From NCBI RefSeq assembly GCF_007997075.1, contig NZ_VORS01000001.1, positions 62,001 to 126,000 of the forward strand: a DNA stretch of 64,000 nucleotides, written 5' to 3'. Source of the DNA: Polaribacter sp. IC073 (GTDB lineage Bacteria; Bacteroidota; Bacteroidia; Flavobacteriales; Flavobacteriaceae). Of this stretch, positions 35,717-43,675 are shown in pieces. The first letter of the stretch is position 1, and every line of letters starts with the position of its first letter. The notes under the pieces were generated by a model, which made no database searches, was not told the origin of the DNA, and was given only the letters and a program-made list of their open reading frames with translations. The position numbers and the translations under genes are program-made.

Positions 35717-38700
35717 ATGAAAAAACGGTACATTAGTAAACTTCTTACAATTGGAGTCTTTATGATTTCTGCTTTTAATATGCATGCACAAAAGCAAGAA
35801 GAATTAACAAAAATTAGCAGTAAGTACAATCAAGAAAAACTTACTACGTTAAAAAACGATTTTAAACAAAAAGCTTCTTTAGAAAAACAAAATGCAATGA
35901 CAATTGCAAAAAGTAAAGGATGGAAAACTAGATTTACCAACAAGAGCGGTCAACTATTAGAAATTCAAAAGATAGTAAACGGAAAACCAATTTACTTTAC
36001 CACATTTAATGTGGATGCTGCAAAATCTACAAGAACAAATCATTTAAATAATGGTGGTTCTTTAGGCCTAAATCTTATGGGGCAAAATATGACTGCACAC
36101 GTTTGGGATGGTGGACTAGCAAGAGCATCTCATCAAGAATATGATGGTGCTGGTGGTACAAATAGATTTTCTATTGGTGACGGCACCACAACCTTAAACT
36201 ACCATTCTGCGCATGTAACAGGAACAATTATTGCTTCTGGTGTTGTTGCAAACGCAAAGGGAATGGCTCCTCATGGAAATGCTGTTGGTTATGATTGGAA
36301 TAATGATACTTCCGAAGCGATAAATGCAGCTTCTAACGGAATGTTAGTTTCGAATCATTCTTATGGTTTTGCTACAAGAAATCAACAAGGAGAACCACAA
36401 CTCCCTGCTTATTATTTTGGAGGATACATTACAGATTCTAGAGATTGGGATCAAGTTATGTTTAATGCACCAAATTATTTAATGGTAGTTGCAGCAGGAA
36501 ATGATGGTAATGACAACTCGGCAAACGCATCACCTTTAGGTGGAAACGCTTCTTATGACAAATTATCTGGTCATGCTACCGCAAAAAACGGAATGGTGGT
36601 TGCAAATGCAAATGATGCAAACATAGATACAAACGGAAACTTACTTTCTGTAAGCATCAATTCTTCAAGTAGTGAAGGTCCTACGGATGATTACCGTATT
36701 AAACCAGACATTACAGGAAACGGAACAGGTGTATACTCTACTTATTCCTCTAGTAATACAGCTTATAATAGTATAACAGGGACTTCTATGGCATCGCCAA
36801 ACGTTGCGGGTACATTATTAATTTTACAACAACACGCTAATAATGTTAGGGGCTCTTTTATAAAAGCTGCTACTTTAAAAGGAATTGCTTTACATACTGC
36901 AGATGATGCGGGCTCTAATGGACCAGATGCTGTTTTTGGTTGGGGATTAATGAATGCGAAAAGAGCTGCCGTAGCAATTACTCAAAATGGTACTGAATCT
37001 AAAATTGAAGAATTAGTTTTAAGTAGCGGACAAACCTATCAAATTACTGTAGCTGCTGATGGAATTAATAGTTTAATGGCTTCTATTTCTTGGACGGATA
37101 GAGCAGGAACTGCAACTACAACAACAAATTCAAGTACCCCTGTTTTAGTAAATGATTTAGATATTAGAGTTTCTAAAAACGGAACCACTTACAGACCATG
37201 GAGGTTAACAGGAGTTACAACAAATGGCAAAGGTGATAATAATGTAGACCCTTACGAAAGAGTTGATGTTGCCAATGCTTCGGGAACTTACACAATTAGC
37301 GTAACTCACAAAGGTTCTTTAACTGGCGGAAGTCAAAATTATTCATTAATTGTAACTGGTTTAACAGGAACTCCTGTTATTTGTAACGCAACAACTCCTT
37401 CTAATCTTACTATTGATGAATCTAAAACTTCAACTGCAACTATTTCTTGGAATGCTGTTACTGGAACTTCTTACGATTTTAGATACCGTAAAACAGGGAC
37501 TTCAACTTGGGCAACTTCTGCTGTTGCAGGGACTTCGGTTTCTTTATCAGGATTGTCTGCTCAAACTTCTTATCAAGTACAAGTAAGAAGCAAATGCCCT
37601 AATAATTCTACCTCAGCATATTCTGGTACTGTTAGTTTTACAACTTCAGATGTTCAACTTAATTATTGTGCTTCAAACGGAAATAGTGTTGCAGATGAAT
37701 ACATTAGCAAAGTAGTTCTTGGAGGTATAAATAATACAAGTGGAGCTTCATCAAGCGGATATGCAGATTACACCTCTCAATCTACAAGTTTAACAAAAGG
37801 AGGTTCTTCAACAATTACAATTACTCCAACTTGGTCGGGAACTGCATACAACGAAGGTTATGCTGTATTTATTGATTATAATAATGATGGTGATTTTACA
37901 GATAATGGAGAAACCGTTTGGACAAAAACAGCTTCTAAGACGAAACCTGTAAGCGGTTCATTCACGGTGCCAACATCAGCAATTACAGGAGCAACAAGAA
38001 TGCGTGTAGTAATGCAATACAATGCGGTACCTTCTGCTTGTGGAGCCTATAATTATGGTGAAACAGAAGATTATACTGTAAATATTACCGGAAGTAATGC
38101 AGATACAACAGCACCAACCGCACCTACAAATGTATCCGCTTCCGCTATTACCCAAACTACAGCTACATTATCTTGGTCTGCGTCTACAGATAACGTAGGA
38201 GTAACAGAATATGAGATATTTAGTAACGGAACAAGTATTGGAACCGTGACAGCAACTTCTGCTAACATTACTGGCTTAACAGCAAATACACCATATTCAT
38301 ATACTGTAAAAGCGAAAGATGCAGCAGCAAACATATCTAACTCAAGTAATAGTGTCTCATTTACAACATTAGGGAATGCACTTATATATTGTTCTTCTAA
38401 AGGAAACAGAGTAACGTATGAATGGATCGATTATGTGAGTTTTGGAGGAATGACAAATTCAACTGCAGCAGATGCTGGATATGGAGATTTTACTTCAAAA
38501 ACGGCAACGGTATCTAAAGGAAGCAACAACCAACTAGTAATTAGTGCAGGTTTTGCAAGCACAGCTTATACTGAACATTGGGCCGTTTGGATCGATTTTA
38601 ATCAAAACGGAACTTTTGAAGAAAGCGAGAAAGTTACTTCTGGCTCTTCTTCTAGTGCGGCTAATTTAACTGCAACTATTTCCATTCCTTCTTCTGCAAA

Positions 38701-39106
38701 TACTGGTCAAACAAGAATGCGTGTTTCAATGAAATACGACAGCGCACAAGCAGCTTGTGAAACATTTTCTGATGGAGAAGTAGAAGATTACACCGTAAAT
38801 ATTACAAACGCTACAGCAAATTACACCACGTTTAACAACACTACTTCTGGTGATGAGTTAGGAAATGAAAGTAAAGCATTCGATTTTACAGTATACCCTA
38901 ATCCTGTAAAAGGAACTGTTTTAAACATTCACTTAAATGATGCTAGAGAAGTAAATTTTGCAATTACAAACCTATTAGGACAAACCTTAAAAAGTGGTGT
39001 TTTAACAAAGCAACCTATAGACGTTAGTACTATTAGAACAGGTATTTACATGTTAGAAATAACGGATGGACAGAAATCTGTTGTCAAAAAATTCATTAAA
39101 CAGTAA
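35717..39106 (+). CDS. S8 (subtilisin-family) peptidase with FN3, GEVED and T9SS type A sorting domains
   Basis: A 1129-residue secreted protease. Signal peptide about 1-24; S8 domain about 105-425 with catalytic D131 (AHVWDGG), H166 (HSAHVTGT), oxyanion N262 (AAGNDG) and S357 (GTSMASPNVAG). A beta domain follows (about 430-550), then FN3 (about 555-642), GEVED (about 649-791), a second FN3 (about 797-886), a second GEVED (about 890-1033), and a T9SS type A sorting tail (about 1057-1129) ending KKFIKQ. It should be exported by T9SS and attached to or released from the surface to degrade proteins. A long leader and tripartite element precede it. The internal repeats probably arose by duplication. 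Confidence 0.92.
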   Translation: MKKRYISKLLTIGVFMISAFNMHAQKQEELTKISSKYNQEKLTTLKNDFKQKASLEKQNAMTIAKSKGWKTRFTNKSGQLLEIQKIVNGKPIYFTTFNVDAAKSTRTNHLNNGGSLGLNLMGQNMTAHVWDGGLARASHQEYDGAGGTNRFSIGDGTTTLNYHSAHVTGTIIASGVVANAKGMAPHGNAVGYDWNNDTSEAINAASNGMLVSNHSYGFATRNQQGEPQLPAYYFGGYITDSRDWDQVMFNAPNYLMVVAAGNDGNDNSANASPLGGNASYDKLSGHATAKNGMVVANANDANIDTNGNLLSVSINSSSSEGPTDDYRIKPDITGNGTGVYSTYSSSNTAYNSITGTSMASPNVAGTLLILQQHANNVRGSFIKAATLKGIALHTADDAGSNGPDAVFGWGLMNAKRAAVAITQNGTESKIEELVLSSGQTYQITVAADGINSLMASISWTDRAGTATTTTNSSTPVLVNDLDIRVSKNGTTYRPWRLTGVTTNGKGDNNVDPYERVDVANASGTYTISVTHKGSLTGGSQNYSLIVTGLTGTPVICNATTPSNLTIDESKTSTATISWNAVTGTSYDFRYRKTGTSTWATSAVAGTSVSLSGLSAQTSYQVQVRSKCPNNSTSAYSGTVSFTTSDVQLNYCASNGNSVADEYISKVVLGGINNTSGASSSGYADYTSQSTSLTKGGSSTITITPTWSGTAYNEGYAVFIDYNNDGDFTDNGETVWTKTASKTKPVSGSFTVPTSAITGATRMRVVMQYNAVPSACGAYNYGETEDYTVNITGSNADTTAPTAPTNVSASAITQTTATLSWSASTDNVGVTEYEIFSNGTSIGTVTATSANITGLTANTPYSYTVKAKDAAANISNSSNSVSFTTLGNALIYCSSKGNRVTYEWIDYVSFGGMTNSTAADAGYGDFTSKTATVSKGSNNQLVISAGFASTAYTEHWAVWIDFNQNGTFEESEKVTSGSSSSAANLTATISIPSSANTGQTRMRVSMKYDSAQAACETFSDGEVEDYTVNITNATANYTTFNNTTSGDELGNESKAFDFTVYPNPVKGTVLNIHLNDAREVNFAITNLLGQTLKSGVLTKQPIDVSTIRTGIYMLEITDGQKSVVKKFIKQ

Positions 39107-39149
39107 AATAATTTAAACTTATAAATTATTTAATTTTAGTACCCTTTAA

Positions 39150-39178
39150 AAAAACCTCAAGCCATGCTTGGGGTTTTT
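39150..39178 (+). terminator. intrinsic terminator of the S8 peptidase gene
   Basis: A 13-bp stem with one G-U pair (39150-39162 with 39166-39178), 3-nt loop, T-run at the 3' end, 44 bp after the peptidase stop. Confidence 0.85.
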
Positions 39179-39228
39179 ACATTATACTCACGGTTTTCCG
39201 TAAAGCAAAAACATACTATTTTTAAGAA

Positions 39229-39445
39229 TTGACAAGTATTTATAACGAATCTAGAAAAAAAAGGTGTGCTTTATTAACAACAGATGCGAATAACACATTT
39301 AAAATTACAAATGCGTTAGAACAAACTGTTAAAATAGAAAAACCAATAACTAAAACAATTTATATAAATGCATTAAAACTGGTCTTATAGTATTCAAATT
39401 GACGATACATAAAAACCGTTGTGAAATAATTTTGTAAAAAGATAA
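39229..39445 (+). pseudogene. decayed T9SS type A sorting tail (remnant of a lost surface protein)
   Basis: The frame from 39235 reads TSIYNESRKK..., then NNTFKITNALEQTVKIEKP and TKTIYINALK, which matches the pattern of the sorting tail in the S8 peptidase (FAITNLLGQTLKSG). After ALK the frame meets a stop at 39388, but one base shift continues as TGLIVFKLTIHK, and further shifts give KTVVK and FVKR followed by TAA at 39443. Consecutive pieces of one sorting domain in three frames mean a decayed gene end. No upstream catalytic part remains. Confidence 0.7.
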
Positions 39446-39480
39446 AAATTATGTCAATAAAAATAAAAAGATAAGCGCAG

Positions 39481-39575
39481 GTATAGCTTCAATTTTTAAC
39501 GCGCCTATCCCTGAATTCAGGGATAGGCGTCCCTGAATTCAGGGATACTAAAAATATACTGTTTTCAGGGATTGA
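39481..39575 (+). promoter_or_regulatory. tripartite palindromic element, copy B
   Basis: This is the second copy of the element at 35223-35317, in the same orientation: GTATAGCTT (39481), a first palindrome extended to 28 bp (39502-39529, core TATCCCTGAATTCAGGGATA), a second CCCTGAATTCAGGG at 39531-39544 then ATA, and a degenerate third CTGTTTTCAGGGATT (39559-39573) leading into ATTGACAAG. The extension of the first palindrome by GCGCC/GGCG arms makes a very stable hairpin possible. A -7-like TATATTTT (39593-39600) follows. Confidence 0.7.
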
Positions 39576-39605
39576 CAAGTACTTTATTTAAGTATATTTT
39601 TACCA

Positions 39606-39690
39606 TATCATAAATCATTTAGTTTGCACCCTAATGCATTCCCCTAAAAATTAAATGATTCAAAAACCCAAGCCTTTGCTTGGGTTTTTT
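39606..39690 (+). ncRNA. putative small RNA downstream of element B
   Basis: About 85 nt lie between a promoter-like stretch (ATTG at 39571-39574, TATATTTT at 39593-39600) and an intrinsic terminator (39662-39689). Within them AATCATTTA (39613-39621) pairs with TAAATGATT (39652-39660), leaving a C-rich single-stranded loop (GCACCCTAATGCATTCCCC). No coding frame is seen. It could be an unannotated sRNA, or the promoter and terminator left after deletion of a gene. Confidence 0.4.
39662..39689 (+). terminator. intrinsic terminator before the ABC-F gene
   Basis: A 12-bp perfect stem (39662-39673 with 39678-39689), 4-nt loop, T-run. It stands 26 bp before the ABC-F start and cannot serve the S8 gene, which has its own terminator at 39150-39178, so some transcript must end here. 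Confidence 0.85.
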
Positions 39691-39715
39691 GTTTCTTTGT
39701 AAAAAAATAGAAATA

Positions 39716-41587
39716 GTGAATTATTTATCAGTAGAAAACATCTCTAAATCTTACGGAGAACGCATTTTGTTTGAAGACATTTCTTTCGGAATTAGCAAAG
39801 ATCAAAAAGTTGCTTTCGTTGCAAAAAACGGAAGTGGAAAAACATCTATCCTTAATATTATTGCAGGTTTAGACGTTCCAGATTCTGGGCAAGTGGTGTG
39901 CAGAAAAGGAATTTCTATTGCTTACTTGGCTCAGAAAGATGATATCAATCCAGATTTAACTATTGAAGAAACCATCTTCGCTACTGATAATAAAATACTA
40001 ACTATTGTAAATCAATATGAAAAAGCTTTAAAAAATCTTGATGATGCTGATGCCTATCAAGCTGCTTTTGATTTGATGGACCAACACAATGCTTGGGATT
40101 TTGAAACACAATACAGACAAATTTTATCAAAATTAAAGTTAGACGATTTAACTCTAAAGGTGGGTTCGCTTTCTGGTGGACAGAGAAAACGACTCTCTTT
40201 AGCCATTGTTCTTATTAATAAACCAGATTTATTAATTTTAGATGAGCCAACAAATCATTTAGATTTAGAAATGATAGAATGGTTAGAAGCTTTTTTTGCA
40301 AAAGAAAAGATCACGTTATTTATGGTAACGCATGATCGTTACTTTTTAGAACGTGTTTGTAATGAAATTTTAGAATTAGACGAAGGGAAAATCTATAAAT
40401 ACAAAGGAAACTATTCTTACTATTTACAAAATAAAGAAGAACGCTTAGCTTTAGAAGCAACCAATTTAGGTAAAGCTAAAAGTTTATTTAAGAAAGAATT
40501 AGAATGGATGCGAAAGCAACCAAAAGCAAGAACTACAAAATCGAAGTCTAGAACAGATGATTTCTATCAAATTAAAGAAAGTGCACACCAACGTAGAAAA
40601 GATCATCAAGTTCAATTAGAAATTAATATGGAGCGTTTGGGAAGTAAAATTCTTGAACTTCATAAAGTATCTAAATCTTTTGGCGACAAGAAAATTCTAG
40701 AGGGTTTCGATTATATTTTTAAACGAGGCGAAAGAATTGGTATTATTGGTAAAAACGGAACAGGAAAATCTTCTTTCTTAAACATTATTACAGAAAAAGC
40801 GGAGTTAGACAGCGGAAAAGTGACGCTAGGTGAAACTGTAAAATTTGGCTATTACACACAAGCCGGTATTAACATTAAAGAAGGACAAAAAGTAATTGAA
40901 GTGGTAAAGGAATTCGGAGAATTTATTCCGCTTTCTAAAGGAAGAAAAATATCTGCTTCACAATTATTAGAACGTTTTTTATTCGACAAGAAAAAACAAT
41001 ATGATTTTGTTGAAAAACTTTCTGGAGGTGAGCAAAAACGTTTGTATTTGTGTGCTGTTTTAATTCAGAATCCTAACTTTTTAATTCTCGATGAGCCTAC
41101 CAACGATTTAGATGTGGTTACTTTAAATGTCTTAGAAAATTTCTTGTTAGACTACCCAGGAAACTTATTAGTGGTTTCTCATGATAGGTATTTCATGGAC
41201 AAAATTGTAGATGCACTGTTTGTTTTTAGAGGCGAAGGTGTTGTAGAGAATTTCCCAGGAAATTATTCAGACTTTAGAGCGTATGATGGTTCTGAAACCA
41301 AAGAACTTACAGAGAAATCTGTCGTAAAAAAAACAGTAGACAAAAAGCCAGAGAAAAAAGCCACTAAGAATGCATTAAGTTTCGATGAGAAAAGAGAATT
41401 TGGTGCCTTAGAAGGCGATATTGAAAGACTTCAGAAAAGAAAAGCAACTATTGAAACAGCATTTTTAAATGTTGAAATTGATGCGGATGATATTGCTAAA
41501 AAATCTGAAGAATTGCAAAAAACTATTGAAAATCTAGAACAAAAAGAAGAACGCTGGTTAGAACTTTCTATGAAAATAGAAGGATAA
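39716..41587 (+). CDS. ABC-F family ATPase (Uup-like)
   Basis: A 623-residue soluble protein with two ABC domains in tandem. First Walker A AKNGSGKTSILN (about 37-47), signature LSGGQRKRLSLA and Walker B LLILDEPTNHLDLE; second Walker A GKNGTGKSSFLN (about 345), signature LSGGEQKRLYLC and LILDEPTNDLD. A C-terminal coiled coil (about 550-623) is of the Uup type, which binds DNA or ribosomes. No membrane part. Such proteins act on stalled or damaged ribosomes. The start is GTG at 39716; earlier codons overlap the terminator. Confidence 0.92.
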   Translation: MNYLSVENISKSYGERILFEDISFGISKDQKVAFVAKNGSGKTSILNIIAGLDVPDSGQVVCRKGISIAYLAQKDDINPDLTIEETIFATDNKILTIVNQYEKALKNLDDADAYQAAFDLMDQHNAWDFETQYRQILSKLKLDDLTLKVGSLSGGQRKRLSLAIVLINKPDLLILDEPTNHLDLEMIEWLEAFFAKEKITLFMVTHDRYFLERVCNEILELDEGKIYKYKGNYSYYLQNKEERLALEATNLGKAKSLFKKELEWMRKQPKARTTKSKSRTDDFYQIKESAHQRRKDHQVQLEINMERLGSKILELHKVSKSFGDKKILEGFDYIFKRGERIGIIGKNGTGKSSFLNIITEKAELDSGKVTLGETVKFGYYTQAGINIKEGQKVIEVVKEFGEFIPLSKGRKISASQLLERFLFDKKKQYDFVEKLSGGEQKRLYLCAVLIQNPNFLILDEPTNDLDVVTLNVLENFLLDYPGNLLVVSHDRYFMDKIVDALFVFRGEGVVENFPGNYSDFRAYDGSETKELTEKSVVKKTVDKKPEKKATKNALSFDEKREFGALEGDIERLQKRKATIETAFLNVEIDADDIAKKSEELQKTIENLEQKEERWLELSMKIEG

Positions 41588-41633
41588 CAGCATGCTAAAA
41601 ACAGGTTTTCTTTTGTAAGGTTTCTTTTAACAT

Positions 41634-41666
41634 TGTAGGTATATATTTTTTAAATTTATACCTACA
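41634..41666. terminator. hairpin between convergent ABC-F and exonuclease genes
   Basis: TGTAGGTATA (41634-41643) pairs with TATACCTACA (41657-41666) around a 13-nt A/T loop. No clear T-run follows, so termination is inferred from position between the two gene ends. Confidence 0.5.
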
Positions 41667-41694
41667 TGACTTTTAAAAGTTTGCAAGGTAAAAA

Positions 41695-42411
41695 TTAAAC
41701 ACGCACAATATCTGTTTCTTTTAATAAGGCTTGATTATTGAACCTTAATAATACTTGCGCAACGGCAACCGTGTCTTTTTCGCAATATGCTACAATTCTT
41801 TGAAGGTTTTTTTCTTGATAATATACTTTAGCAACTTCACTCCCGTCTATGTCATCTTTAGGAGAAGCAATGCCCAAAATAGAAGTCAATAATTTTAGAG
41901 AAGTATAATGTTTATAATCACCAAACTTCCATAATTCTAAGGTATCTAAATGAGGTACCTCCCAAGGTTTCTTACCAAATAAGTTTAGCTTTTTAGGCAG
42001 TTCTATTTGATGAACAATCATTCTTCTGGCTATAAAAGGAAAATCGAACTCTTTACCATTATGAGCGCATAAAACATTACTTTTCTTAACAAAATGCTTG
42101 TCTAATAAGTCTTTAAATTCAGTTAAAAGCTTGTGTTCATCATCCCCGAAAAAAGAAGTTAAACGCAATTGTTTCTTCTGATCTACATCTACAAAATAGC
42201 CCACAGAAATACATATTATTTTACCAAATTCTGCCCAAATACCTGCACGCTCATAAAAGGATTCTGCAGTAAATTCTTCTTTGCGTTGGTATTGTGTTTT
42301 TTTCTTATAGAGTTCTTGTGTTTCCGCAACTACGTTGTTCCAATTTTCTTCTTGCGGAACCGTTTCTATATCTAAAAACAAGATATCATTTAATTTGACA
42401 GACAAATTCAT
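41695..42411 (-). CDS. 3'-5' exonuclease, DEDD/RNase H-like
   Basis: A 238-residue exonuclease with the DEDD motifs: FLDIETVP near residues 12-19 (D14, E16), AHNGKEFDFPFIARRM in the middle, and YCEKDTVAVAQVLLRF near the end. It resembles the predicted polymerase-B-like 3'-5' exonucleases common in Bacteroidota and should degrade single-stranded DNA or RNA ends with two metal ions. I chose ATG 42411, at the start of the conserved domain. The gene sits beside a decayed T9SS gene end. Confidence 0.87.
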   Translation of the reverse strand: MNLSVKLNDILFLDIETVPQEENWNNVVAETQELYKKKTQYQRKEEFTAESFYERAGIWAEFGKIICISVGYFVDVDQKKQLRLTSFFGDDEHKLLTEFKDLLDKHFVKKSNVLCAHNGKEFDFPFIARRMIVHQIELPKKLNLFGKKPWEVPHLDTLELWKFGDYKHYTSLKLLTSILGIASPKDDIDGSEVAKVYYQEKNLQRIVAYCEKDTVAVAQVLLRFNNQALLKETDIVRV

Positions 42412-42507
42412 AGCAATACATTTTTCTTTTTCTACACGAAAGGTAGTGAAAAAAGAAAAGCTCAGAAATAAATTCGGAGTATTTAAAAATTTCAAAATAT
42501 TAGAGAA

Positions 42508-42832
42508 TTATCTAATAACTATTTTTTTTGCAGCTGTCTTACCTTCTTTAGTCACTTTTAAAATATAAATTGCGGCATTAATTGTGGCAACATCCATAGT
42601 AAACTTTGTTCCAGAAAAAACTTTTACAAAACTTTTTTTCCTAAAACATTAAAAGTAGCACTCTATTTTGTGCTATCTAATGTAAATTATTTATAAATAA
42701 TCAGATTTGTATCGCTCGAAAACCTTCTATTATAGTACCTTTTAAAGCGGCAGTAGTTTTATTAGCTCATTTAAAAAAAGATACCATTTTTAAAGTTTCA
42801 ATTGCTGCCAAATTACTAAAAACCTGATTATC
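42508..42832 (-). pseudogene. decayed T9SS cargo C-terminus
   Basis: On the minus strand, ending at TAA 42508-42510, a sorting tail reads SGTKFTMDVATINAAIYILK then VTKEGKTAAKKIVIR. One base shift upstream continues as SATFNVLGKKVL, preceded by FTLDSTK with two in-frame stops, then NLIIYK (the YPNP region), and further up LKGTIIEGF and FSNLAAIETLKMVSF in a third frame. Ordered pieces of one tail with two stops and two frameshifts show a recently decayed gene. No catalytic part remains. Confidence 0.75.
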
Positions 42833-42936
42833 AGTTATTAATTTTTAAAAAAAATTTTATCGTTAACTAAACGTTATCTATGAGCTTTTAAAAATTAAAT
42901 GATTGTTAAGTGCGCTTGTAATGATTTAATAATTGC

Positions 42937-42944
42937 TATTTTTG
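42937..42944 (+). promoter_or_regulatory. -7 promoter element of the PhoP/PhoR-like operon
   Basis: TATTTTTG matches TAnnTTTG, 22 bp before the ATG of the response regulator; a CTTG (42915-42918) lies 18 bp upstream as a -33 candidate. Confidence 0.6.
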
Positions 42945-42966
42945 AGACCTACATTCTAATAAAATT

Positions 42967-43665
42967 ATGAATAAAAGCGATATTAAAATTCTATTGGTTG
43001 ATGATGAACCAGATATTATAGAAATTGTTAGTTACAATCTTAGAAGCGAAGGTTATCAAATTTTTACAGCAACCAATGGGCAAGAAGCCATTAAATCTGC
43101 TAAAAAAAATAGTCCACATTTAATTTTATTGGATATTATGATGCCAGAAATGGATGGTATTGAAGCTTGTGAAAAAATTAGAAAAATAACTTCTTTAGAA
43201 AATGTAATTATTTCTTTTTTAACTGCCAGAGGAGAAGATTATTCTCAAGTTGCAGGTTTTGAAGCCGGCGCAGATGACTATATCACCAAGCCAATTAAGC
43301 CTAAAGTTTTGGTAAGCAAAGTAAAATCTTTACTACGAAGATTAAAATCTGAAAAAGAAAATGAAGAAACACTTACCATTGGAGATATTATTATAGACAG
43401 AGAAGAATACGTTGTTTATAAGGCAGGAAATAGAATCTCATTACCTAGAAAAGAATTCGAACTTTTTTCTTTATTAACCTCAAAACCAGGAAAAGTATTT
43501 AAAAGAGAAGTAATTTTAGATACCGTTTGGGGAAATGAAGTGGTTGTTGGCGGAAGAACTATTGACGTTCATATTAGAAAGTTAAGAGAAAAAATAGGAG
43601 ACGACCATTTTAAAACCGTAAAAGGTGTGGGCTATAAATTTGTATTATTAGACGCGGATAAATAA
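42967..43665 (+). CDS. OmpR/PhoB-family response regulator
   Basis: A 232-residue regulator with a receiver domain (about 7-125; acidic DDE at 12-14, phosphoacceptor D56 in LILLDIMMP, Thr in FLTARG, Lys in YITKP) and an OmpR-type winged helix (about 135-230, RKEFELFSLLTSKPG and VKGVGYKFV). It is followed after 10 bp by a matching histidine kinase. In Bacteroidota the pair is similar to PhoB/PhoR, but the stimulus is not shown by the sequence. Confidence 0.93.
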   Translation: MNKSDIKILLVDDEPDIIEIVSYNLRSEGYQIFTATNGQEAIKSAKKNSPHLILLDIMMPEMDGIEACEKIRKITSLENVIISFLTARGEDYSQVAGFEAGADDYITKPIKPKVLVSKVKSLLRRLKSEKENEETLTIGDIIIDREEYVVYKAGNRISLPRKEFELFSLLTSKPGKVFKREVILDTVWGNEVVVGGRTIDVHIRKLREKIGDDHFKTVKGVGYKFVLLDADK

Positions 43666-43675
43666 AATTGCTTTA

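Noticed and set aside
42412..42495. 28-residue N-terminal extension of the exonuclease
   Set aside because: The conserved exonuclease fold starts at ATG 42411; the extension has no similarity pattern and lies next to decayed sequence.
35717..42832. A mobile element or integron carrying the protease and ABC-F genes
   Set aside because: No transposase, integrase or target-site duplication is seen; the flanking elements look like promoter operators rather than transposon ends.
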